From Serripes groenlandicus (Eukaryota; Mollusca; Bivalvia; Cardiida; Cardiidae), in assembly GCA_031761405.1 (NCBI GenBank), contig JASEVX010000013.1, positions 45,016,105 to 45,080,104 on the forward strand: a stretch of DNA of 64,000 bases. Direction: 5' to 3'. The stretch's first letter is position 1. Each line of letters starts with the position of its first letter. Of this stretch, positions 54,441 to 63,589 are shown one piece after another. The position numbers and the translations under genes are program-made. Under the pieces are notes generated by a model that worked only from the letters and a program-made list of their open reading frames with translations, did not search any database and was not told the DNA's origin.

Positions 54441-54634
54441 CTAAATGTGGAGGCCTCCTCGTGGCTAGAACTGGAAACGTTGACTATAACTATACTTGTA
54501 AAGTTAGAACGGCTAACATCCACAAAATCAGATAAATTAGTAACTGTAAGTTAACTGTATAAAGGCACCTTGCTGTTTGTTATACTAACGGTTCGATCGG
54601 ACCCCCCTGGGAAAACTGGCTGGATCCGCGCCTG

Positions 54635-54822
54635 CATTTTGACACATTTGCAGACTACTTTAAAAAAAAAATACATAATGGCACGTGATAAACAATGTCT
54701 CATTTAGGCACAATGTTTCCAACTCAACTCAATAACTATACCTTCATTGGCAAAGGGTCTCCATAGTTGTTTCGTCAAAAGTCGTCTGTTGCAGACTTGT
54801 TGTATGTGGGAAAGGGTTAACA
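54635..54822. mobile_element. Right part of the family C element interrupted by the hAT
   Basis: GCATTTTGACACATTTGCAG resumes the C sequence, with AGTCGTCTGTTGCAGAC and the right end GTATGTGGGAAAGGGTTAA. Confidence 0.78.
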
Positions 54823-54824
54823 GA

Positions 54825-55305
54825 ATGTAGTGAACCTTACGTAGCAAGATATGTGTAATGAGCTATACAAGACTTGTTGAGCCGAGTCACGCAAAAATCA
54901 GACCTTCTCGGGTTTGTTTTTCATTAAGGATAGTTATGACAAGATTAGCTAAATGTACGACGCTCTGCGAATAACCAACTGATTATACATGTGTGACCAG
55001 TGGAGATTTAGATCAGCCAACGCAGTCGTGAAGCCTGATCTGGAGCTACATTGTTTGCCAATAAGTTATAGAATGTTTCAAGAACCATCTGTACATTCTG
55101 TGTCAATGTTGGATAGCAGGCAGTTGGGGACCATCGCCCGTTATTTTGTACGGCTACCTTTTTCACCACGAAGACCAGATCAGACGTTGCGCCGTTGCAG
55201 GCTGATCCGACTCTTTACAGGTCGCAAGGATCGGCTTAGCCACGTACACCGTTTATTAATGTGTATATCCACAACAGTCTATATGAGCGCAGTTTATCGG
55301 CAGGA
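54825..55305. other. Unassigned
   Basis: No convincing gene. The 157-codon open stretch at 54989-55462 runs into a SINE and has no motif. Confidence 0.45.
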
Positions 55306-55307
55306 CG

Positions 55308-55535
55308 ACCGCCTCGGTGGTGTAATGGTAGAACGTCCGCCTCGAGTGCGGGATGTCGTGGGTTCGATCCCCGTTCGTGTCATACCAAAAACTTTAAAAA
55401 TGGTAGTAATGGCTGCCCGCCTTGGCGCTCATGGTTGCGGGGTCAGCATTACGACTGACTGAAGATAAATGGACCAGTTGTAACTTACCAAGGAAACGCC
55501 GTGATATAACTGAAATATCGTTGAAAGCGGTGTAA
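55308..55535 (+). mobile_element. tRNA-derived SINE
   Basis: Head CCGCCTCGGTGGTGTAATGG, B-box GGTTCGATCCCC, body GGTTGCGGGGTCAGCATTAC, tail CGTGATATAACTGAAATATC. Confidence 0.86.
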
Positions 55536-55639
55536 AACATCAAACAATCAATTATCGGCAGGACAGGACAAAAGTCAATGTCACATATCTAAGCTATCAG
55601 TATTAAAAAAAAATCTATATTTTGCCTGAATTATATCTT

Positions 55640-55828
55640 CAAACACTGTATAGCTAACTTGTATGTTTATAATCATATAACTATTTCAATATTAAAGAAT
55701 ATATCTCAATAATTGTTTCTGTTATTTAACTCATTCCAATTCTGTCATTCATATTGTATTATTTGTAAATATTAATCTATATGGGCCAGAGGCCTGAATA
55801 CTTTAATAAAGAAATTGAATTGAAGTCG
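55640..55828 (+). mobile_element. Candidate 5'-truncated LINE 3' end
   Basis: GGGCCAGAGGCCTGAATACT then TTAATAAAGAAATTGAATTG gives a small hairpin, an AATAAA and a short TTGAA repeat tail, the usual layout of a non-LTR element 3' end. No coding part remains. Confidence 0.4.
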
Positions 55829-55965
55829 GGGAATTGGTGAGACAAGAGGATTGCCTTGTACTTCACATAGTGGCATCTTTCTGAATGACTCGTTTCTTTA
55901 ACTTGTAATTTGGTACCACTTCTTATTACGTATTTCGTTATCAGCTAATTTAACCTAATGGCTTG

Positions 55966-56191
55966 TTAAACGCTTCCCCACATACAACAAATCTGCAGCG
56001 GACGACTGTGAACTCCTCTAGGCAAGACTATGGAAGAAATTCATAAATAGTATAATTATTGAAAAGAATTGAAAAACGTTGTGGCAAAAGGAGAAATTGC
56101 TCGTTTTGAGCAATTTCTTCTTTTGTCACAATGATTTCAAAAAGTTTGCTGCAGAGGCGTTAGAATGCGTCTATATGAGGGAAAGGGTTAA
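55966..56191. mobile_element. Family C element
   Basis: TTAAACGCTTCCCCACATAC at left, TATGAGGGAAAGGGTTAA at right; the central palindrome ATTGCTCGTTTTGAGCAAT is perfect. Confidence 0.87.
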
Positions 56192-56199
56192 ACGCGTTC

Positions 56200-56535
56200 G
56201 TTTATTCTTATTACGTTTGAAAATGGCAAGAGTAAAACTCTTTATTTTTGATAAACATGAATATCATTATTATATATTAATAATATGCTTTTGAATCAGA
56301 AGTGTATTCGGTATGTTTTACACAACATGATATAAGTATTGTTAAAACTGATATACATCTATATTATGTGCTTTCTAAACTTAAGTTCTGCAGTGGGTTC
56401 TTATTAATTATATTTGTTTCACATTTCTAACAGGAAAATGTATAAGATTACTAATCAGTTTGCACGCAATAGTCGAACATTTAATTATGTTCAGTTTTGT
56501 TTTTTTCTCTAACGACATCCATACATTACTTTTAA
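56200..56535. other. Unassigned AT-rich sequence
   Basis: No gene or repeat recognised. Confidence 0.45.
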
Positions 56536-56539
56536 GTTT

Positions 56540-56731
56540 TAATCCTTCCTGCAATAGAAAATATCTGCAGAAGACGACTTTGAAAACGTTTTTGCAAAAA
56601 AATAGAAAATCTCTGAAAACACACGGAGCATTTGATCAGCATTGGTAATTTCTCCTTTAGCCACAATATTTTCAAAATTTGTCACATGCAGATGGATTTC
56701 AATGCGTCTCCAGATTGGAAAAAATGTTAAA
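56540..56731. mobile_element. Family C element, decayed
   Basis: AAATATCTGCAGAAGACGAC, AGATGGATTTCAATGCGTCT and GGAAAAAATGTTAA; the centre is disrupted. Confidence 0.7.
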
Positions 56732-56734
56732 CGA

Positions 56735-57575
56735 AATTAGGAGGCAACTGGCTGCCTTCAACAAAAGACCTCACTAAACAGGTGTGAGACGAAAGTCACT
56801 GGTTGCATTTGTACTGATTACTGTTCACATGTATCGTTATTATCGAGAAACAAAAAGTCAATGTGACCTCGTTTGGTATTCGACCTTACGTCCCTTGGAA
56901 TAATAACTTCCCCTGTTACAGACTCTTGTACCTAGACTCGGTCGGGTATTCGACTTTACGTCCCCTAAATCAATGAATTTACTTATCATTTGGAACGCCT
57001 TGGCAGACTACATCTAACATCGGATGTATGACGAATTCCTCTATATTGGAACTATTTAAAATACAACAACGACAACAAAAACAACAACAACAACAATGAC
57101 TGCGGGCCGAGAAGACGGTTGTTTGTCCACAAAAACTCTATCGGACGTACGAGGTATAAGACGCCGGTATAAGTTGTTTTGTCTACAAAAAAAATCTTGT
57201 CTTGGTTTTTTTGTATACTGCCGATAACATTTTGAGAACTTGTTTTTTAAGGGCGGCGAGTTTTGGGATGGCAGTAAACCGGCAACCGCACCACAATGTT
57301 TTGGCGTAGCTACGAACCATATCACATACCGCCATACATCCGAGGTTATATGGAGGGTACCGAAATCTGCCGAGAAATGACGAATGTCTCCGTGTTACAG
57401 ACTGTATTACAACATCGGCAATGCATCGACATAAATGTAATGAAATAACTAAATTAATATTTGCAAGCATGGTTTATTTTTAGAAAATAACAAAACTAGA
57501 AGGTCATAGACTCTGCCTAGTTAGGAAGCAAACAACGTACATACATAACCCTTGAACGTGACGAGGGATTAGCAT
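56735..57575. other. Unassigned, with a short AAC-type microsatellite
   Basis: Imperfect ACAACA repeat at 57061-57098. Overlapping open stretches at 57056-57470 lack motifs and disagree in frame; no gene is called. Confidence 0.45.
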
Positions 57576-57579
57576 TAAT

Positions 57580-57798
57580 AACACTTTCCAACATACAACA
57601 AATCTGTAGCAGACGACTTTGAAAACAGCATTAGCAAAATATGGAATATCTCTATAAATACAAGTTATAATTAGTGAATAGAGTTGAAAACATTGTGGCA
57701 AAAAGGTGAAATTGCTCATTATGAGCAATTTCTCCTTTTGCCACAATGTTTTCAAAAGTCGTCTGCTACAGAGGTGTCAGAAAGCGGGAAAGGGTTAA
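57580..57798. mobile_element. Family C element
   Basis: AACACTTTCCAACATACAAC at left; long perfect central palindrome GAAATTGCTCATTATGAGCAATTTC; right GCGGGAAAGGGTTAA. Confidence 0.85.
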
Positions 57799-57995
57799 AT
57801 AAGCGAATACGGCATTATGCACCCACTGGCTCGAATTAAATAGACTCAGTGCGAATTAAGTCATATATACGTTATCAAAAGTCGTCTGCTACAGGTGTCA
57901 GAAATCGGGAAAGGGTTAAATAAGCGAATACGGCATTATGCACCCACTGGCTCGAATTAAATAGACTCAGTGCGAATTAAGTCATATATACGTTA
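57752..57995. repeat. Direct duplication of about 122 bp
   Basis: TCAAAAGTCGTCTGCTACAG starts at 57752 and again at 57875. The two copies then match through GTCATATATACGTTA, apart from a 3-bp deletion and about one substitution. It duplicates the right end of a C element with its flank. Confidence 0.93.
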
Positions 57996-58057
57996 GCCCT
58001 GTCGGACGAAATGGGGGTCTTGTTTCTTGTCTTGCGAATAGTTAAGACAGTTTTTAT

Positions 58058-58150
58058 TATTGAGTAGAGTTTGAACACATTGTGGCAAAAGAAGAAATTG
58101 ATCATCATGATAAACGTCTTCGTTTGTTACAATACTTTCATTAATCGTCT
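58058..58150. mobile_element. Family C fragment
   Basis: GTAGAGTTTGAACACATTGT, AAATTGATCATCATGATAAAC and TAATCGTCTGTTA. Confidence 0.6.
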
Positions 58151-58153
58151 GTT

Positions 58154-58340
58154 ATTGACCCCTTCCCTCATACGACAATTCTGCAGCAGACGACTTGGAA
58201 CATCTCTATAATTGAATGGATAACCTATGACTAAAAGTGGAAAACATGGTGTCAAACGGAGAAATTGCTCGTTTTGAGCAATTTCTTCTTTTGTCACTAT
58301 GTTTTCCAAAAGCCGTCTGCTGCAGATGCGTCAGAAAGAC
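58154..58340. mobile_element. Family C element, right terminus lost
   Basis: TTGACCCCTTCCCTCATACG at left; central ATTGCTCGTTTTGAGCAAT; ends after GATGCGTCAGAAAGACTC. Confidence 0.8.
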
Positions 58341-58370
58341 TCAAAAAGTCTTCAAATAAGTAATGCGCAA

Positions 58371-58595
58371 TTAATCCCACATATAATAAATCAGCAGCAG
58401 ACGACTTTGGAAACATCTCGGCAAAAACACGGGAAAAGCTCTTTAAATGTTGGTATAATTACTGAAAAGAGTTAAAAAACAGTGTGACAAAAGAAGAAAT
58501 TGCTCGTTCTGAGCAATTTCTACTTTTGTCAAAATGTTTTCCAAAGTCGTCTGCTGCAGAGGCGTCGGAAAGCGTCTTTATGTGGGAAAGGGTTA
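58371..58595. mobile_element. Family C element
   Basis: TTAATCCCACATATAATAAA at left, TATGTGGGAAAGGGTTA at right. Confidence 0.83.
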
Positions 58596-58599
58596 TATC

Positions 58600-59400
58600 A
58601 AGAGTGAAATAGTTAGGCTAAAGGTTAAAAATGAAAATATTGGGAAAATACATAACCATTTTATCAACTGTTTGGCTAGTTTTCAAAATGTTTTGACACG
58701 CAGTATTATAAGTTTAAATTAGCTTAGGGGTTTTAAACTTGTAAAGATAATAGTATAAAAATAACCCCATATAAGAAATACACTTGAAACACTTGAAACA
58801 TAAATAATTTACTTGACAGCTCAGCACAATAGATCTGGAAATTCGTTTTAACCCTTTACACGTTGAATTATTCCTGCAACAGCAATTATCACCCCCTGGT
58901 TTTGACAATGTATTTATAATTACCTATAAAACCATAATGAATGAAAATAACCAGAAAAAAAATAACAAAAACTTCATCAAATTAATTTTGTCTTCGAAGA
59001 ACTAACGTGCTTATTATATTTACGTACTAACTTCAGCACTTGACGCATCTTTGTATTTTTTTTATTTTTTTTATTCGTTTTTTCTTTTATTTTTTTTTTG
59101 TGTATTTTTGTTGTTCTTTTCTTTTTCCTTCTTGAATTTCATATACTACTTTGATTTAGTACCTCATAGTCTGGTATTTTTCTATACTACAATAGGTATA
59201 TATGGTGTTTGTATTACCTCATAGTACATTGTTAAAACGTACCGAGAGTAACAAATAAACTTTGAAACTCTGTTTTTAAAATGACTTGACTTTACTTCAT
59301 ATTGGTAAATGCGGATCCTGTTCTACCTTATTAAAAATTTAGCTTTAAGTCGTACCTTGCAGCATTCGTAGATGGCTTTTTTAAGTGTTGTTTTTTTGGG
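58600..59400. other. Unassigned; T-rich and AT-rich
   Basis: A long T-rich stretch lies at 59050-59140. AACAAATAAACTTTGAAACT near 59250 could be another LINE 3' end. No gene is seen. Confidence 0.4.
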
Positions 59401-59403
59401 GTT

Positions 59404-59660
59404 TTTTGGAGTTTAACGCCGCTTTCAACAGCTTTGGTCATATCACGGCGGTCAGTGCACCTACCCATGTTTTCCTGGCTTTCTCACACCAGTACTTACA
59501 CAACATTCTTTCGAAGCCACTGACTACTTTCTCACATAGATCAGAGGTGAGAGGCAATGGAAAACATCGCCCGAAAGAATGTCGCCGCAACCGGGTATCG
59601 AACCCGTGACCTCCAGATCACGAGTCAGATACGCTACCAATTGAGCTACCCGTCCGGGTC
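59404..59660 (-). mobile_element. Young tRNA-derived SINE, reverse
   Basis: Nearly identical to 42449-42705 and with a more complete head (GCTACCAATTGAGCTACCCG). GGGTATCGAACCCGTGACCT is the B-box region in reverse. Confidence 0.9.
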
Positions 59661-59697
59661 CTTTTAAGTGTTGTACAATTGGATAAGGGTTAGTAAT

Positions 59698-59927
59698 TTA
59701 ACCCTTTTCCTCATACAACAATTTTGCAGCAGACGACTTTAAACATATTTTGTTAAAAAATAGAAAATCTCTATAATTGATTGGATAACCTATGACTAAA
59801 AGTGGAAAACATTGTGGGAAAAGGAGAAATTGCTTGTTTTGAGCAATTTCTTCTTGTGTCACTATGTTTTCAAAAAGCCGTCGGCTGCAGAGGCATCAGA
59901 AAGCGTCTATATGAGGGAAAGGGTTAA
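59698..59927. mobile_element. Family C element, complete
   Basis: TTAACCCTTTTCCTCATACA at left, TATGAGGGAAAGGGTTAA at right. Confidence 0.9.
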
Positions 59928-59929
59928 CC

Positions 59930-60290
59930 ATAACTATGGCGAAAAGCGAATGTTTGTTTATTTCGATAGGTCTCATTAGTTACTGCATATAAATTAAAAG
60001 ACATTTCATATAGTACTGTACTTGCAACCTCTATAAATGGAAAATACGAAAACAGTTTCAAATACGCCGATGAACTAAGAAGATTTTTTCTTAAGTTAAA
60101 CATAGCTGGACTTCTTCTTTTTTGCGCTTTACAAATTATAATTGGGTTGATATATTGCTATTTCTTTGATTTTCCTTTGAAGAGAAATAAACCCTTCAAC
60201 GGCAGAACGTTGACAATGGCTTCACGTAAGAGGTACTCGATTAGCTTTGACAGTTACAGAATCTAGTTTAAATAACACAACGATTATTTG
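59930..60290. other. Unassigned AT-rich sequence
   Basis: No gene or repeat recognised. Confidence 0.45.
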
Positions 60291-60292
60291 TT

Positions 60293-60508
60293 TTTATTGG
60301 TGTTTTACGCCGTTTTCAACATTAGTTCAGTTATATCACGGCGACAGTTGACTTATTCATGATCCGTGGGTAAACAAACCAGTAATAGGCTATGAAATTT
60401 GCCTTTCGAAAGATCACTCCGCCATGATCAAAGCTCCACGACTGGGGATCGAACCCGGGACGCCCGATTTCCACATTCCCGACGCTGACCACTCGGACAC
60501 GGGAGATT
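60293..60508 (-). mobile_element. tRNA-derived SINE, reverse, second subfamily
   Basis: GGTGTTTTACGCCGTTTTCA, TTATATCACGGCGACAG, GGGGATCGAACCCGGGACGC and the head CACTCGGACACGGGAGA. Confidence 0.85.
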
Positions 60509-60646
60509 CATCACAATGTATAATATGGACTGTTTCAAACAAAAACTGGTATTTACAAATTAACGAAACTGACCGTTACCACCATGATAAACGTTATAAA
60601 TCTCTACTAAATACAGAACGATATCTTTAAAAACTGACATGCCGTT

Positions 60647-60994
60647 CAGGGGCGTAGCTCCCTTTAGGCACTGACGGCACGTGCCTACACATTTTTTTCT
60701 AAAAATGCCCCAAAATGCAGCTGCGGCGATACACATCTGCGTAATGTATCGGCCAGATCAGCCTGCGCTGTCCGCGCAGACTGATCCGGCCGACACAATC
60801 CGTCTAAGGGGGAATAGATAGATAAAGTGGTGATTCCTGAAACAGAAAATCCACAGGAGGCGAAAAGTGTCTATCCGGGTACTGTGTGGCATGCTAAGGC
60901 TGATCCGGGTCGATACTTTACGCATAGTCCACAATGTTGATTTTTTTTTTCCCGAGACGGCCTACACATTGATTATTGCCAAGCTACGCCCCTG
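60647..60994. mobile_element. hAT-like miniature element carrying a family B insertion
   Basis: The termini CAGGGGCGTAGCT (60647) and AGCTACGCCCCTG (to 60994) are perfect inverted repeats with the CAGGGG start common in hAT elements. CCGTT occurs on both sides. The inside is mostly a B element, with CCTACACATT on each side of the insertion. Confidence 0.8.
60734..60963. mobile_element. Family B element inside a hAT-like miniature element
   Basis: TCTGCGTAATGTATCGGCC at left through GTCCACAATGTTGA and TTTCCCGAGACGG at right. Confidence 0.82.
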
Positions 60995-61087
60995 CCGTTT
61001 AAGTCAAGGATACACGTAGATATCGCTCAAAGTCGTTGCTCGACCCACACATCTGGCATGCCATGGGGACTGGCCGTCACAATACTA

Positions 61088-61290
61088 TCGAGGGCTTGGC
61101 GTGAAAAGGTTGTAACTAAAAACCTATTTTGAAAACCCTGGTTTAGGGGCAATTTTGATCCCTTTGTCAGAACGAGCAATGGTACCTAAATTTCCATTGT
61201 TTACCAAGAAAAATGATTTAACGCTTATAAAGACTTTATGGCGAGGTGATTAACCTTGGTAAAAAAATACAAATTTTAGTTCAAAATATG
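61088..61290. mobile_element. Family A element, right end lost
   Basis: The left terminus TCGAGGGCTTGGCGTGAAA is intact. The copy carries an internal deletion at the centre and ends at about 61290 without the right terminus. Confidence 0.8.
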
Positions 61291-61341
61291 GCTTCCGACC
61301 GACAGACAGACAGACCGACACAGTGATTCTTCGAAGGTGGT

Positions 61342-61543
61342 ATAATTATCGACCGGATTAGCCTAAGCTTGCCACACAGGCTAACCTGGACAGATTTTCT
61401 GTTTCAATAATCATTACTGTACACATATATCCCCCTAAGCCGGACTATGTCGGCCCGGATTAACCTGCGCGGATTGCGCAGGCTGATTTGGGTCGATACA
61501 TTACGCAGAGTGCATAATGCTGGTTTTCTCATGGAACGGCGCA
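61342..61543. mobile_element. Family B element, partial
   Basis: ATTATCGACCGGATTAGCC, ATATATCCCCCTAAGCCGG and GGTTTTCTCATGGAACGGC. Confidence 0.8.
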
Positions 61544-61647
61544 TATGTAATGGATAGAATAAATAGCGTTTAAACCAACAATCTAACAGACAATACATAG
61601 TATCTGGGATACATGTGAACTTATTTAATCATGCATATGAGTGTACA

Positions 61648-61845
61648 TTAACCCTTTTCCCCGTACAACGCATCTGCGGAAAACGACTTTGAAAATATGA
61701 AAATGTCCAAAATATCTCTCAATAAAAGGTAAATTCTGGAATAGAGTTGAAAACATTATCATCAAGTGTTACTTTTATCACAATTATTCCAACGGTCGTC
61801 TACTATAGATGCGTAAAAATGCGTTCGTAAGGGGTAAAGGGTTAA
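61648..61845. mobile_element. Family C element, central hairpin lost
   Basis: TTAACCCTTTTCCCCGTACA at left, CGTAAGGGGTAAAGGGTTAA at right. Confidence 0.8.
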
Positions 61846-62023
61846 CCTAGGGTTGTCAAGCAAAGAGTTAAATATTGTTTTAAAACTACAAAACGCGACT
61901 AGTTATAAAGATCTTTAAAGGCTCAACACACCATTAAAGTGAAAACCTTTCGGATTAAAGTGTTATGAGTTTGGATTTGATAATCCAGTGCACTTGAATA
62001 ATTCCCTTACATTAATGAATTAG

Positions 62024-62296
62024 ACATATAGCTCAGTCGGCAGTGACGCAGGCTGTATACCCAGGGGTTGTGATTTCAACATTGTTTCCGACATTTAACA
62101 AATGTTTCTCTGACAAGAATTATTCGTCTTCCACAAATGGGCTAACAGTCAATGGTGTGACAAATCAGCAAGTTGCTTGGAAAGCATGTCGTATGGAGTA
62201 TGAGAAAGTCAGGAAACATTAAACATAAACGTATAAACATTTGCGCATGTCGAATTGTTGAAAATAGCGATAAAAACCAAAATCAATCAATCAGCA
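62024..62296 (+). mobile_element. tRNA-derived SINE, decayed
   Basis: Head TATAGCTCAGTCGGCAGTGA, CCAGGGGTTGTGATTTCAAC, and a (AATC)n-like tail at 62280-62292. Confidence 0.75.
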
Positions 62297-62336
62297 CTGA
62301 ATCAGTGTGCGTTGTTTGAATTCTGCATTACACCGC

Positions 62337-62713
62337 TTTCAGTGACGTTTCCAGGGTAATCTACCCGTACTTTCAGTGGCGTTTCCAGGGTAATCTACCC
62401 GTACTTTCAGTGGCATTTCCAGAGTAATCTACCCGTACTTTCAGTGGCGTTTCCTGGGTAATCTACCCGTACTTTCAGTGGCGTTTCCAGAGAAATCTAC
62501 CCGTACTTTCAGTGGTGTTTCCAGGGTAATCTACCCGTACTTTCAGTGGCGTTTCCTGGGTAATCTACCCGTACTTTCAGTGGCGTTTCCAGAGTAATCT
62601 ACCCGTACTTTCAGTGGCGTTTCCAGGGTAATCTACCCGTACTTTCAGTGGCGTTTCAAGGGTAATCTACCCGTACTTTCAGTGGCGTTTCCAGGGTAAT
62701 CTATCCGTACTTC
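62337..62713. repeat. 34-bp satellite, eleven copies, SINE-derived
   Basis: The unit TTTCAGTGGCGTTTCCAGGG then TAATCTACCCGTAC resembles the SINE body segment CGGTGTTTCCTGGGTAAGTT then ACCAGTAC. It sits between two SINE copies. Confidence 0.94.
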
Positions 62714-62741
62714 CTGGAAACGACACATCTATTGATCGATA

Positions 62742-62830
62742 GATTGTTTGGCATTTTTAACGCCTCTTTCAACAATTGTTAAGATATATCACCGCGGTTC
62801 CTGGGTAAGTAAGTAACCAGGCCACGATTC
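62742..62830 (-). mobile_element. SINE fragment, reverse
   Basis: TTTTTAACGCCTCTTTCAAC, TATATCACCGCGG and TTCCTGGGTAAGTAAG. Confidence 0.7.
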
Positions 62831-62859
62831 CATCAACGGTACTTAGCGCTAATTAATAC

Positions 62860-63092
62860 TTAACCCTTTCCCTCATACGACAATTCTGCAGCAGAGGACT
62901 TTGAACATATTTTGTTAAAACATAGAAAATCTCTACAATTGAATGGATAACCTATGACTAATAAAAGTGGAAAACATTGTGGCAAAAGGAGAAATTGCTC
63001 GTTTTGAGCAATTTCTTCTTGTGTCACTATGTTTTCAAAAGGCCGTCTGCTGCAGATGCGACAGAAAGCGTCTATATGAGAGAAAGGGTTAA
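62860..63092. mobile_element. Family C element, complete
   Basis: TTAACCCTTTCCCTCATACG at left, TATGAGAGAAAGGGTTAA at right; perfect central palindrome. Confidence 0.9.
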
Positions 63093-63282
63093 ATAATACT
63101 TGAGAGCGTATTCTATCATTTTTGATTCCGTAATAAAAAGGCCAAACTGTTTCATTTCTTATCAAGTATTGTAAGTCAATAAGCTAACTATTTATGAGAT
63201 CTTAGGGATTTACTTAAATATTAGCGAAACAAAAATGAAGAAGTATGCCCTTAAGTATTTAAGTATTACTTAGCTCTAAGTA

Positions 63283-63480
63283 AGGTTGGTGGGACTTGGA
63301 CCCAGTACTACTGGTTCGTTTTTCCTGACACCAGTCAGTAAATCGTGATGATAACCCCCGCAACCCTGAGCGCCGAGACGGGTAATGCGCATAGGAGGCC
63401 AATGCGCCTAGGAGGGAAGCCATTAATACCATAGTTTGTCTTTGGTATAACACGATGAAGGGTCAAACCATGATGCCGTA
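63283..63480 (-). mobile_element. SINE fragment, reverse
   Basis: CCTGACACCAGTCAGTAAAT, CGCAACCCTGAGCGCCGAG and GGTATAACACGATGAAGGGT. A short internal duplication (GCGCATAGGAGG / GCGCCTAGGAGG) is present. Confidence 0.7.
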
Positions 63481-63490
63481 TGTTTCAAAG

Positions 63491-63585
63491 TTAACCCTTT
63501 GCCACATGCGACAACTATGCAGCAGACGACTTTGAAAACATACCAGATTTTTTTTTTTGGAAACTCCCTTTAAAGGAAAGTATAA
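63491..63585. mobile_element. Family C element, left part only
   Basis: TTAACCCTTTGCCACATGCG, CAGCAGACGACTTTGAAAAC; truncated after a T run. Confidence 0.75.
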
Positions 63586-63589
63586 TTAG

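Larger units (their letters stand above)
50316..54634 (+). mobile_element. Autonomous hAT-type DNA transposon with OTU domain
   Basis: The left terminus CAAGCGCGGATCC (50316-50328) and right terminus GGATCCGCGCCTG (54622-54634) are inverted repeats with one mismatch. GCATTTT is present on both sides (50309-50315 and 54634-54640), as expected for a target duplication. The base before it is C on the left and T on the right, so an 8-bp duplication with one C-to-T change at a CpG is possible. The subterminal left region is a G/C palindrome (GGTCCGGGGGTCCGGACC) followed by 20 C. The right side has TCGGACCCCCCTGGGAAAA. Inside is a single intact transposase frame. Confidence 0.88.

Noticed and set aside
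54989..55462. 157-codon frame
   Set aside because: Overlaps a SINE at its 3' part and has no motif.
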